Part shown: positions 15,683 through 23,418 of the stretch, piece by piece
Numbering within the stretch: the first letter of the stretch is position 1
Layout: the number at the start of each line of letters is the position of its first letter
Assembly: GCA_965660165.1 (NCBI GenBank)
Contig: CBFHYU010000034.1
Span: forward strand, 1 to 23,431
Source: WTJO01 sp965660165
GTDB lineage: Bacteria > Pseudomonadota > Alphaproteobacteria > Puniceispirillales > Puniceispirillaceae
Length of the DNA stretch: 23,431 nt
Reading direction: 5' to 3'
Translations under genes and position numbers: made by a program
The notes under the pieces: model-generated
The model's database searches: none
What the model was told of the DNA's origin: nothing
What the model saw: the letters and a program-made list of their open reading frames with translations, nothing else

Positions 15683-16038
15683 GCAGGCTGATTCTGGAAA
15701 TGGGTATGGGCAATGATTTATATGGTCAGGACTATACCAAAGCGGCATGTCGGGCAGTACAGGATGCTATCCATCATTCCTCGCTCACGCTATTTTCAAC
15801 GCTTGGGCTTGACCATGCCAAGATGCAGGTCACGGTCACAATCGGGGTGCAGATGCCTGAACGGGTCAATGCCGAAATTGTAGCCGCAGAATTGCCGCGT
15901 GGTGTGGCCACAGTGACTGTGGTGAAAGGCGGCATTGATATTCATCACCCTGAAAATGACACAATCAGCGTAGTGGCAAATGCGGCGATTGAAGCCTATT
16001 ATGATATTCCGAAAGATGAATGGACATTATCTGGCTAG
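15679..16038 (+). CDS. Lin0512-family protein, second (canonical) copy
   Basis: A 119-residue tandem paralogue of the preceding gene, closer to the family pattern: LEMGMGNDLYGQDYTKAACR near the N-terminus, MPERVNAEIVAAELPRG in the middle and VVANAAIEAYYD near the end. Its ATG overlaps the previous stop codon and has a strong AAGGAGAG site inside the end of the first copy. The family is small, conserved and uncharacterised. Its location between an FMN monooxygenase and an aldolase-like gene suggests a metabolic role in this pathway, either as a small enzyme or as a binding or chaperone protein. No catalytic residue set is known to me; the conserved Gln-Asp and Asn-Ala-Ala motifs are candidates. 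Confidence 0.86.
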   Translation: MSRLILEMGMGNDLYGQDYTKAACRAVQDAIHHSSLTLFSTLGLDHAKMQVTVTIGVQMPERVNAEIVAAELPRGVATVTVVKGGIDIHHPENDTISVVANAAIEAYYDIPKDEWTLSG

Positions 16039-16093
16039 ATTTTATCGTGGCTAGCTGGCATCCTGATGGTGAGTGAATTAGGGGGATAACAAG

Positions 16094-16912
16094 ATGGCAA
16101 GACAGCTAGATTATGATGATTTAATTGCACATATTCCAGACCCGCCAAAGGGTATGGCAGGGCGCATAAGTGATGCAGAATGGCGGGCGCGGGTTGAGCT
16201 TGCCGCCGCCTATCGGCTCACCCATTTTTATGGCTGGACAAGTGTTGTCTATAATCACATTACCTTGCGTGTGCCTGATACAGATTATTTTTTGATAAAT
16301 GCCTTTGGGTTGCGGTATGACGAAATTACCGCATCAAATCTAGTGCTGATTGATTTAGATGGCAATAAGATTGACCCTGATAATAAATGGCCAGTGAATA
16401 AGGCTGGGTATCTTATCCATTCCGCTATTCACAGAGCCCGTCCAGATGATTTGCATTGTGTGATGCATACGCATGAGCCTTACAGCCAGACCATGTCTGC
16501 GCTAAATGTGAAATCTGTGCCATTGGTGCAAGAAGCATGTCAGCTATTTGAGCGTGTGGGATATCATGATTTTGAAGGTATTGTGCTGGATGAAAGCGAG
16601 CAAGAACGGCTGGTAGCCGCAATGGGGACAACCAATCATACGCTGGTATTGAAAAATCATGGGCTATTGACCGCAGGCGCTAGTGCGGCTTGGGCATTTG
16701 TGCGTCATCAGCTATTTATCCGCAATGCTGAAATCCAGCTACGCGCGATGGCAACAGGCGCAGATATTAGCACTATCTCAGAAGAGGTAATGCGAAGCAC
16801 ACGCCATCAATTTGAGGGCGGAGATGCACAAGCAGGGGCGGCAGTGCGCCACCCTGAATGGCCTGCCTTTCTGCGGATGCTTGACCAGATTGACCCAAGT
16901 TGGAAAACATAA
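16094..16912 (+). CDS. Class II aldolase/adducin-family protein
   Basis: A 272-residue protein of the class II aldolase/adducin fold. The zinc-site histidines are present: His125 and His127 in MHTHEPYS and His189 in LKNHGLLT. The substrate-loop region NHITLRVP (54-61) and the FLINAFGLRYDEITASNLV block also match. In fuculose-1-phosphate aldolase the catalytic acid Glu73 precedes a conserved His; here the corresponding segment reads NKAGYLIHSAIH (102-113), with no Glu at that place. This is common in a large sub-branch annotated only as aldolase/adducin. So it is likely metal-binding, but lyase, decarboxylase or other activity is open. The ribosome site AGGGGGAT lies about 10 bases upstream. 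It is the last soluble enzyme before the TRAP genes, 155 bp away. Confidence 0.87.
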   Translation: MARQLDYDDLIAHIPDPPKGMAGRISDAEWRARVELAAAYRLTHFYGWTSVVYNHITLRVPDTDYFLINAFGLRYDEITASNLVLIDLDGNKIDPDNKWPVNKAGYLIHSAIHRARPDDLHCVMHTHEPYSQTMSALNVKSVPLVQEACQLFERVGYHDFEGIVLDESEQERLVAAMGTTNHTLVLKNHGLLTAGASAAWAFVRHQLFIRNAEIQLRAMATGADISTISEEVMRSTRHQFEGGDAQAGAAVRHPEWPAFLRMLDQIDPSWKT

Positions 16913-16964
16913 GCATCAGCAGTTAAAGCGCTTAGATATTCAGCTAGCCAGACAATGAAACTTA

Positions 16965-16994
16965 TTGACCTTATTGGCGTTGGTATGGTTTGAT
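16965..16994 (+). promoter_or_regulatory. Candidate promoter for the TRAP transporter genes
   Basis: TTGACC (16965-16970, five of six) and TTTGAT (16989-16994, four of six) are separated by 18 bp, in the 155-bp gap before dctP. The direct repeat TTCAGCTAG occurs upstream (16939-16947) and just after the -10 (16995-17003). This would let the transporter be controlled apart from the enzymes. Confidence 0.4.
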
Positions 16995-17016
16995 TTCAGC
17001 TAGAAGGAATGTCTAG

Positions 17017-17029
17017 CGTCAGTATGACG
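17017..17029. promoter_or_regulatory. Palindrome CGTCA-GTA-TGACG before dctP (candidate operator)
   Basis: A perfect inverted repeat with 5-bp arms and a 3-base centre lies about 22 bp downstream of the candidate -10 box, followed by a run of nine As (17031-17039). Position suits a roadblock-type repressor site. A hairpin this short with no T-run on the + strand is not a terminator. Confidence 0.35.
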
Positions 17030-17067
17030 TAAAAAAAAAGACTTGAATTCATGGATGAGGAGGAATT

Positions 17068-18069
17068 ATGAAAAAATTACTAAGATTAGGTGCAATGCTT
17101 GCGCTGGCTATGTCAAGCCAGTCAGCGATTGCCGATACAAAAACAATAACCGTTGCAAGCTGGGCAGGCCCTAAGCATGTGATGAACTCAACTTTTTTCC
17201 CGTATTACAAAGAAAAGCTGGAAAGCTGTTCTGGCGGAAGCTTAAGCCTGAAGGTTGAATATGGTCTTGCGCCACCGCCAGCACTGTATGATACAGCCCG
17301 TGACGGTGTGGCAGATATGACATGGATTGTGCATGGCTATACACCTGGAAAGTTTCTAACAACTAAACTTGCAGAACTGCCAAATGTGCCTGGTAATTCG
17401 GCTCAGATTTCAAAAGCCTATCAAATGACATGGGATAAATATCTTGGCGCTGCGGGCGAGGCAAAAGGTGTAGAAACACTAGCTGTCTATGTGCATGGTC
17501 CTGGACATATTAACACCACTAAGAAAATTTCGACTTTCAAGGAACTTGAAGGCATGAAATTGCGTGTTGGCGGCGGTGTTGCTAATGATATTGGCACAGC
17601 GCTTGGCGTGGCTGGTGTGAATGTCCCTGCACCAGCTGTTTATGAAACCATCTCATCAGGTGTTGCTGAAGGCGTGTTCTTCCCAATGGAAACGATGTTT
17701 GCCTTCAAAATTGCCGAGCTGGCGAAATATACCTATGTGAATCCAGATGGCATGTACACAACCTCATTTGGTTTGATCATGAATCAAGATGCATATGACG
17801 ATCTGTCTGCTGACCATCGCGCCTGTGTTGATAAGAATCGTGGTGTTGATTTGGCCGCTACTATTGGCGGTATGTGGGATGACGCTGATGATCTTGGCCT
17901 AAGAGAAGCGACTAAAATGGGGCTTCAGGTTGTTGAATGGCCTCAGGCTGAGCGTGCCTATTTCACCAAAGTCACAGCGCCCATTAAAGACAAGGTGCTA
18001 GGTGAGGTATCATCTCGTGGTGTTGATGCAAATGCTGCGCTGGATTATTTCCTCTCGCAACTTAATTAA
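17068..18069 (+). CDS. dctP: TRAP transporter periplasmic solute-binding protein, DctP family
   Basis: A 333-residue periplasmic binding protein. The Sec signal peptide has a Lys-rich start (MKKLLRLG), a hydrophobic core and a likely cleavage after SAIA at residue 22. The mature protein has the DctP fold blocks: ITVASWAGPKHVMNSTFFPY near the N-terminus, and LEGMKLRVGGG (160-170) with the conserved Arg166 that in most DctP proteins pairs with a ligand carboxylate. After that come GVAEGVFFPMETM and the hinge region around YTYVNPDGMYTTSFGLIMNQ. The ligand is therefore probably an organic acid. The gene has the best ribosome site in the window (AGGAGG, 17058-17063), fitting the high expression usual for binding proteins. 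dctQ follows after 10 bp. Confidence 0.95.
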   Translation: MKKLLRLGAMLALAMSSQSAIADTKTITVASWAGPKHVMNSTFFPYYKEKLESCSGGSLSLKVEYGLAPPPALYDTARDGVADMTWIVHGYTPGKFLTTKLAELPNVPGNSAQISKAYQMTWDKYLGAAGEAKGVETLAVYVHGPGHINTTKKISTFKELEGMKLRVGGGVANDIGTALGVAGVNVPAPAVYETISSGVAEGVFFPMETMFAFKIAELAKYTYVNPDGMYTTSFGLIMNQDAYDDLSADHRACVDKNRGVDLAATIGGMWDDADDLGLREATKMGLQVVEWPQAERAYFTKVTAPIKDKVLGEVSSRGVDANAALDYFLSQLN

Positions 18070-18079
18070 GGGCTGAACG

Positions 18080-18607
18080 TTGATTGCAGTCCTATCAAAA
18101 TTGGAATGGCTGGCATTACGTGCCAGCCATTTTATTGCCTTTTTATCTGCCTTGATTTTGTTATGGCTGGTTGGGCTGACATGCGTTGATGTGGTGGGGC
18201 GTTATTTTTTCAGAGCGCCAGTGACAGGCGCTGTTGAGCTGGTTCAGCTATCTATGGCAGGCATTATCTTTTTATCCCTGCCCTTAATGTTTTTGAAAAA
18301 TGACCATGTGATTGTTGATTTATTCAGCTTTGGCCAGAAAGGCCGAATTGGCTGGACTATTACACTGATATTGAATCTGGTCATGGTGTTTGCCATCTTC
18401 TTGCTTGCCGATAGGGTGTGGGATTATGCTATTCGCGCTTATGAAGATGGTGATGAGACTATCTACCTGCAAATCCCGCGCTATCTTACGGTCAGTCTTG
18501 TCACTGCCTCAATTTATCTGTCTGGCTGTTTGCTCAGCTTGCGGGTTCTTCTGATGTTAAGCCATCCAGGTAAGATGCCAGAAAATGCGACTGATGACGT
18601 TGCCTAG
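18080..18607 (+). CDS. dctQ: TRAP transporter small membrane subunit, DctQ family
   Basis: A 175-residue inner-membrane subunit with four predicted helices, at about residues 14-36, 52-70, 91-113 and 134-156. The DctQ core RYFFRAPVTGAVELVQLSMA (43-62) is followed by IIFLSLPLMFLKNDHVIVDL. The start is TTG at 18080, supported by AAGGG seven bases upstream and by the lack of an earlier in-frame start after the dctP stop; the first internal ATG would delete most of the first two helices. It forms the membrane complex with DctM and receives solute from DctP, driven by a sodium gradient in characterised systems. Confidence 0.93.
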   Translation: MIAVLSKLEWLALRASHFIAFLSALILLWLVGLTCVDVVGRYFFRAPVTGAVELVQLSMAGIIFLSLPLMFLKNDHVIVDLFSFGQKGRIGWTITLILNLVMVFAIFLLADRVWDYAIRAYEDGDETIYLQIPRYLTVSLVTASIYLSGCLLSLRVLLMLSHPGKMPENATDDVA

Positions 18608-18633
18608 ATAGCTATGAGAATGCGGAGTCTATT

Positions 18634-19923
18634 GTGATTATATCCCTAATTGGTTTTGGTGCAATTTTGATATTGGCATTTATGCGTATGCCGCTTGGTT
18701 TTGCGTTGGGGCTGGTTGGGTTTATCGGATTTGCTGAGCTGTCCAGCTATCGGGCGGCTATTTCAAATGCGGCGCGGCTAGTGATTGATTCTGGACAGAA
18801 TTATGGTCTGTCTGTATTGCCTATGTTTATTTTAATGGGTCTGCTGGTTGAGCGTGGCGGGATGGCTCGCGAGCTTTATCGTGCGGCCTATGTATTTTTG
18901 GGGCATAGGCGGGGCGGTCTGGCCATGTCTACGATTGTTGCATGTGGGTTATTCTCTGCTATATGTGGCTCATCACTGGCCACTGCGGCGACAATGTCAA
19001 AAGTATCTATGCCAGAAATGCGGCGCTATAAATACCATGATACGCTGGCTACAGCCTCTATTGCGGCGGGGGGTACGCTTGGGATTCTGATTCCGCCTAG
19101 CGTTATTCTGGTTATTTACGGGCTTATGACAGAAGCGTCTGTTGGCAAGCTATTTATTGCGGGGGTATTGCCTGGTTTATTGGGTGTATTGCTATATATT
19201 GCGGCGGTAATGTTTGTGGTTATTCGAAACCCTGAAGCAGGCCCTGCTGGCGAACGAACTGAGTTTATGGAACGGTTGAAGGCGCTTCGTGATGTATGGG
19301 CAACACTTGGTCTATTTATATTTGTGATAGGCGGGATTTATACCGGTCTATTCACGCCTACTGAGGCCGCAGGCACTGGCGCTGCAGGTGCGCTGGCGCT
19401 GACATGGGCGCGTGGCAATATGTCATTTCCTGTATTGTTTGATGTGTTGCGTGAGGCAGCAAGTACCACAGCTAAATTATTTATGGTGCTATTCGGTGCG
19501 TTGATCTTCTCAAATTTTGTGAATCGGGCTGGCTTGCCAGATGCACTTATCTCTATTGTGACCTCGTTTGATGTATCAGCTATTGGGGTGATATTTATTA
19601 TTCTGGCAATTTATTTATTGCTAGGCTGTGTATTTGAATCCCTTTCTATGATTTTGCTAACAGTGCCTATCTTTGCGCCTCTGGTCGAAAGTCTTGGATT
19701 TGATTTAATCTGGTTTGGAATTTTGGTGGTAGTGGTGACAGAAATTAGTCTGATAACACCGCCTATCGGGCTCAATGTATTTGTGCTGAAAGGCGTGCTG
19801 AAAGACGTCTCTGTTCAGACGATTTTCAAAGGGGTGACGCCATTTTGGTGTGCTGATATTATCAGGCTGGTGATTTTAGCGCTTGTGCCATCTATTGCAC
19901 TATTACTGCCATCTATGATGTAA
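18634..19923 (+). CDS. dctM: TRAP transporter large membrane subunit, DctM family
   Basis: A 429-residue permease of normal DctM length with about twelve hydrophobic segments. Family motifs include MRMPLGFALGLVGFIGFAEL near the N-terminus, SGSSLATAATMSKVSMPEMR-like sequence around 110-130, GGTLGILIPPSVILVIYGLM (about 145-165), and GLFTPTEAAGTGAAGALAL (about 238-256). Near the end is TEISLITPPIGLNVFVLKGV. The start is GTG at 18634 with GGAG (18624-18627) six bases before it. It carries the sodium-coupled transport path in characterised TRAP systems. It is the last + strand gene of the cluster and converges on the ligase gene with 9 bp between stop codons. Confidence 0.95.
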   Translation: MIISLIGFGAILILAFMRMPLGFALGLVGFIGFAELSSYRAAISNAARLVIDSGQNYGLSVLPMFILMGLLVERGGMARELYRAAYVFLGHRRGGLAMSTIVACGLFSAICGSSLATAATMSKVSMPEMRRYKYHDTLATASIAAGGTLGILIPPSVILVIYGLMTEASVGKLFIAGVLPGLLGVLLYIAAVMFVVIRNPEAGPAGERTEFMERLKALRDVWATLGLFIFVIGGIYTGLFTPTEAAGTGAAGALALTWARGNMSFPVLFDVLREAASTTAKLFMVLFGALIFSNFVNRAGLPDALISIVTSFDVSAIGVIFIILAIYLLLGCVFESLSMILLTVPIFAPLVESLGFDLIWFGILVVVVTEISLITPPIGLNVFVLKGVLKDVSVQTIFKGVTPFWCADIIRLVILALVPSIALLLPSMM

Positions 19924-19926
19924 GGC

Positions 19927-19947
19927 GCTTTTCTAAAGCATTTTTTT
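19927..19947 (+). terminator. Weak rho-independent terminator after dctM
   Basis: GCTTT-TCT-AAAGC (19927-19939) is a 5-bp stem with a 3-base loop, followed by A and seven Ts (19941-19947). It begins 3 bp after the dctM stop codon and overlaps the 3' end of the convergent ligase gene. The stem is short and AT-rich. Confidence 0.45.
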
Positions 19948-21384
19948 AATGGTGCTGGCAACAACTTTGCCCATTGCATTACGGGGCAGGGCATCTGTGA
20001 AAATATAGTCATGGGGCTGTTTATATCTAGCGATTTTATCTTTCAGAAATGCGCCTAGCTGGTCGCCCGAAATCTGCTCTGAAGTAGCTAGCACAGCTAC
20101 AGGCACTTCACCCCATCTATCATCTGGCCTGCCAACCACAGCCACTTCAATAATCGCTGGATGGGTGCGCAATAGCCTTTCTATTTCAGCGGGATAGATA
20201 TTCTCGCCGCCAGAAATAATCACATGCTTTATTCTGTCTACAAACCAAAAAAACCCATATTCATCTTCATAGGCAACATCCCCTGTATGAAACCAGCCAT
20301 CTGTAATGCTTTCATCTGTGAGAGGCTGGTTCTGCCAATAGCAGTGCAGGATATTATCCCCCTTAACACAAATCTCGCCTGCCTCGCCCTGCTTGACAGG
20401 GATATTATCGGAATTTCTGAGGGAAATCTGGCATGATTTGCCCTGCCTGCCGATAGAGCCAACTGTATCAAAGGCGTCATCAATATGCTGGTAAATAGCA
20501 AATGGCGCTGTTTCGGTCGCGCCATAAATCTGGATCACAGGAATGCCCCTATCATGTACTGACTTTATCAAAGCTGTAGGCACATCGGTTGAACCGATGG
20601 AAATAGTGCGAAGCGGGCTGTTTTTGATCTGCGGCCAATCTTGGTGAGTTATGAGCTGTCCTAATATCGTTGGCACTGTGATCATCAGATGGGCGTGCTG
20701 ACAATCCCGAAGACAGGCATCAAGATCGACCATTTTATGAAGTATGACAGTCGCGCCAAGTGAAAATGCAGGGGTGGGCAAAATATTCAGCCCGCCCACA
20801 TGGAATAGCGGCAAGATATTCAGCACGAAATCATCCTGCTGCATCTGATGGGCATCTATGCTCATCTCGGCATTTGCGATAAGCGCCTTTTGTGTCAGAA
20901 CAACCCCTTTTGGCTGTCCTGTCGAACCAGAGCTATAGACAATCAACACAGGCGCAGCTTCAGTGACTTCAGCATATATCTCGTGGTGTTGCGGCAATGT
21001 CTCGCTATCTATCTTTGACAGATGTATGGCGGGGCAGGTGGCTGTCTGTGCCAATTCTGCAAACTGGCTGTCATGGACTAACAGCTTTGGTGCACAATCT
21101 GTCAGAATATCAGCAATTTCAGCAGGGGCAAGTCGCCAGTTCACAGGGACAAGCATAGCGCCAATGCGTGCGCAAGCAAATAACAGAAAAAATACCGTTG
21201 GATGATTTAACCCCCAAAAGGCGATGCGGTCGCCAGCCTGTATTTGATGCCTTTTGAACAGATTTTCACATTTGGCAATTTCATCTGCCATCTGCGCATA
21301 GCTAATATGTTCATCTTCATATATCAGCGCTGTTTTTTCAGGGGTGTGGCTGGCATGGTAGGTAATCCAGCTATCAATCGTCAT
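19933..21384 (-). CDS. AMP-forming acyl-CoA synthetase/ligase
   Basis: A 483-residue member of the ANL adenylate-forming superfamily, which activates a carboxylic acid with ATP to an acyl-AMP and then to an acyl-CoA. Motifs in order are the P-loop YSSGSTGQPKG (150-160), YGATE (287-291), TGD (367-369), the hinge region DRIKHVIISGGENIYPAEIE (383-402) and PRNAMGKV with the catalytic Lys473. It resembles medium-chain or aromatic acid ligases; the acid cannot be named. I chose the ATG at 21384, with an AGG eight bases upstream, over a GTG at 21393; both overlap the end of the acyl-CoA dehydrogenase gene (by 11 or 20 bp), so the two are translationally coupled. It is the last gene of the - strand operon. 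Confidence 0.92.
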   Translation of the reverse strand: MTIDSWITYHASHTPEKTALIYEDEHISYAQMADEIAKCENLFKRHQIQAGDRIAFWGLNHPTVFFLLFACARIGAMLVPVNWRLAPAEIADILTDCAPKLLVHDSQFAELAQTATCPAIHLSKIDSETLPQHHEIYAEVTEAAPVLIVYSSGSTGQPKGVVLTQKALIANAEMSIDAHQMQQDDFVLNILPLFHVGGLNILPTPAFSLGATVILHKMVDLDACLRDCQHAHLMITVPTILGQLITHQDWPQIKNSPLRTISIGSTDVPTALIKSVHDRGIPVIQIYGATETAPFAIYQHIDDAFDTVGSIGRQGKSCQISLRNSDNIPVKQGEAGEICVKGDNILHCYWQNQPLTDESITDGWFHTGDVAYEDEYGFFWFVDRIKHVIISGGENIYPAEIERLLRTHPAIIEVAVVGRPDDRWGEVPVAVLATSEQISGDQLGAFLKDKIARYKQPHDYIFTDALPRNAMGKVVASTIKKML

Positions 21385-22636
21385 CTGTCTCACCTGGCTG
21401 ATACAGGGCGGCCTTTCCCAGCATGTCCAAGCATAGCTCGGCTGTCCATGGCAACATTAACGAGCCACAGCGGCTATCACGGTAATAACGCTCTAGCGGC
21501 AGGGATCGTAACATTGATTGCCCACCACATGTCCGCACGGCTAGCTGAGCAAGGGCATTAGCATTTTCCATCACAGTATGCTGCGCTGCCCATGCCCGCA
21601 TCAGGCTATTTTGAGAGGGGTCAGGCCGTGCTTCAGAGATAACCTGAAACCACAGAGCCTTTGTCTGTTCCAGCATCACGCGCATCTGGGCAACTGCTAG
21701 CTGTTTGGTAGGGTACATGCGCCGCTTAACAGGGGGCATGCCGTCAATCTCGCCACGCAGATAGGCAATGGTAAAATCATAACATGCTTGCGCTATCCCC
21801 ATATAGCTAGGGGTAAGGGTCATAAACATATGCGGCCATCGGCTAGCCGCTTCTGGGTAAATCCCTGCTGGCATAAGCTGGGCATCAAAGGGCACGAACA
21901 CATCGTCAAAAATCAAGGTGCGTGATACTGTGCCGCGCATACCCAAAGGGTCCCATTCCCCCTCAACACGAACACCCTTTGCATCTGCTGGTATTGCAAT
22001 ATACATGGTGTTGCGGCGGCTATGTTTTGCATCAGGGCTATCAAGGGCGGTACATAAAGCGCCATAATAATCAGCATGACCCGATAAAGAGGCAAATATC
22101 TTGCGGCCATTTATCAGCCAGCCATCTTTCTGGCGCAGGGCGGTTGTGCCAAAGGCCTTAAACCCTGCCGCCGCCGCGCTTCCTTCAGAGAAAGGCTGAG
22201 AATAAATCTTACCTTCTTTCAAGATGCGTTGATAATGAAGCGAGCGGGTTGCATGATGCTGTTCTGCCAGTTCTGGTGCAATATCTAGCTGGTCAAGCAA
22301 ATCACCTGTCCAAAGGCATGATGAGACATGCATATTAAAGGTTAACGCAGTCGCTCCGCAATATCGTCCAATTTCTGCGGCTGTAAGCATGTAGGTTTTT
22401 AGATCAGCGCCGATCCCGCCTTCTGCTTCGGGGATGCAGATTCCAAGCAGACCAGAGGCGGCTAAATCTACATAATTCTCAACAGGGAATGTTGCCTCAC
22501 GATCATAATGGGCTGCACGAGGCGCAAATTTTTCAGCCGCCAGCATACGCGCTTTTGTGCATAAGTCCGCCTGTTTGCGGGTAAGCCCCCATTCATCTGG
22601 ATGAAAGATAGGGTCGATGTCAGCTGTCATGGTCAC
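21374..22636 (-). CDS. Acyl-CoA dehydrogenase-family flavoprotein, catalytic Glu not at usual sites
   Basis: A 420-residue FAD enzyme with the acyl-CoA dehydrogenase fold: N-terminal helices with GLLGICIPEAEGGIGAD (62-78), a middle beta domain (GWLINGRKIFASLSGHADYY, 172-191), and DPLGMRGTVSRTLIFDDVFV (229-248). The C-terminal helical domain has RTCGGQSMLRSLPLERYYRD (368-387). The usual FAD/substrate motif near residue 145 is altered (YSQPFSEGSAAAAG). The C-terminal motif, normally YEGT with the catalytic base, reads LMLPWTAEL (393-401), and I see no Glu at the alternative site used by isovaleryl-CoA-type enzymes. It may use another base, or may be an oxidase or monooxygenase of this fold. It lies 5 bp after the hydrolase gene and overlaps the ligase gene, so the three form an operon. 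Confidence 0.88.
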   Translation of the reverse strand: MTMTADIDPIFHPDEWGLTRKQADLCTKARMLAAEKFAPRAAHYDREATFPVENYVDLAASGLLGICIPEAEGGIGADLKTYMLTAAEIGRYCGATALTFNMHVSSCLWTGDLLDQLDIAPELAEQHHATRSLHYQRILKEGKIYSQPFSEGSAAAAGFKAFGTTALRQKDGWLINGRKIFASLSGHADYYGALCTALDSPDAKHSRRNTMYIAIPADAKGVRVEGEWDPLGMRGTVSRTLIFDDVFVPFDAQLMPAGIYPEAASRWPHMFMTLTPSYMGIAQACYDFTIAYLRGEIDGMPPVKRRMYPTKQLAVAQMRVMLEQTKALWFQVISEARPDPSQNSLMRAWAAQHTVMENANALAQLAVRTCGGQSMLRSLPLERYYRDSRCGSLMLPWTAELCLDMLGKAALYQPGETDDD

Positions 22637-22641
22637 ACTCG

Positions 22642-23418
22642 TTATTTCTGGCCAGATAAAAACCTATCTATAATCTGCCCGATTTTTTCAGGAGATTCGA
22701 GCGGTAAAAGATGCCCAACCCCATTTAGGCAATGATATTCTGCATCAAGGAAAGTATCTGCCATTTTCTGCAAGGTACGGGCAGGGGCGTTGGTATCTCC
22801 TGCGCCAGCAATAATACATACAGGCATATTCAGGTCGGCAATATCATCTCGTCTATTAAACTGCACAAGACAGGCCAATATATCGCGCCAGACAGGCTCT
22901 GGCACCTGTGCTAGACTTTCATACCCTGCTTTGCGCACGCTTTCATCAGCTGATTTGCCGACCAAATGGGGGATCGCATCTTCTGCCATTTTTTGCATGC
23001 TCATTCCAGCATCAAGCGGGCTAAGACGTGCCTTAAGAAAAGCTGTTTTGAAGCTATCATCTTTGCCGCCAAAGGCAGATGTTGCGCCTAGCATGGTCAA
23101 GCTAGCGAGCTGATCAGGGCGGCGGCAGGCATGTTCAAGCGCTATCATGCCGCCAATAGAATGACCCACCAGATGCACAGCGCCGATGCCAAGATCGCTA
23201 ATTATCGCCCCTAGCCAATCAGACAGTTTGAGGAAATCAGATGGTCTTACAAGCGGCGCGCTATCCCCATAGCCTGGCAGATTGACAGACCAGCACGCAT
23301 AGGATGAAAGCTGAGCTGTCATCTGCTCAAAATTCGAGGCGTGTCCGCCAATTCCATGCAAGCAAATAACAGGCTTTCCGTCAGGCCTGCCAGACCTGCG
23401 CATATCTGCATAGCTCAT
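22642..23418 (-). CDS. Alpha/beta-fold hydrolase (5' end near window edge)
   Basis: A 258-residue alpha/beta hydrolase. The oxyanion-hole motif HGIGG is at 21-25, the nucleophile elbow GHSIGG gives Ser87, and the likely acid and base are Asp208 (IIAGAGDTNAP) and His236 (LNGVGHLLPL). A cap domain lies at about 115-185. It resembles enol-lactonase, esterase and carbon-carbon hydrolase members, and none can be singled out. The ATG at 23418 gives a slightly short N-terminus with little ribosome site. The frame stays open through the last 13 bases of the window, so the true start may be further upstream and the entry could be 5' partial. It is probably the first visible gene of the hydrolase-dehydrogenase-ligase operon. 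Confidence 0.85.
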   Translation of the reverse strand: MSYADMRRSGRPDGKPVICLHGIGGHASNFEQMTAQLSSYACWSVNLPGYGDSAPLVRPSDFLKLSDWLGAIISDLGIGAVHLVGHSIGGMIALEHACRRPDQLASLTMLGATSAFGGKDDSFKTAFLKARLSPLDAGMSMQKMAEDAIPHLVGKSADESVRKAGYESLAQVPEPVWRDILACLVQFNRRDDIADLNMPVCIIAGAGDTNAPARTLQKMADTFLDAEYHCLNGVGHLLPLESPEKIGQIIDRFLSGQK

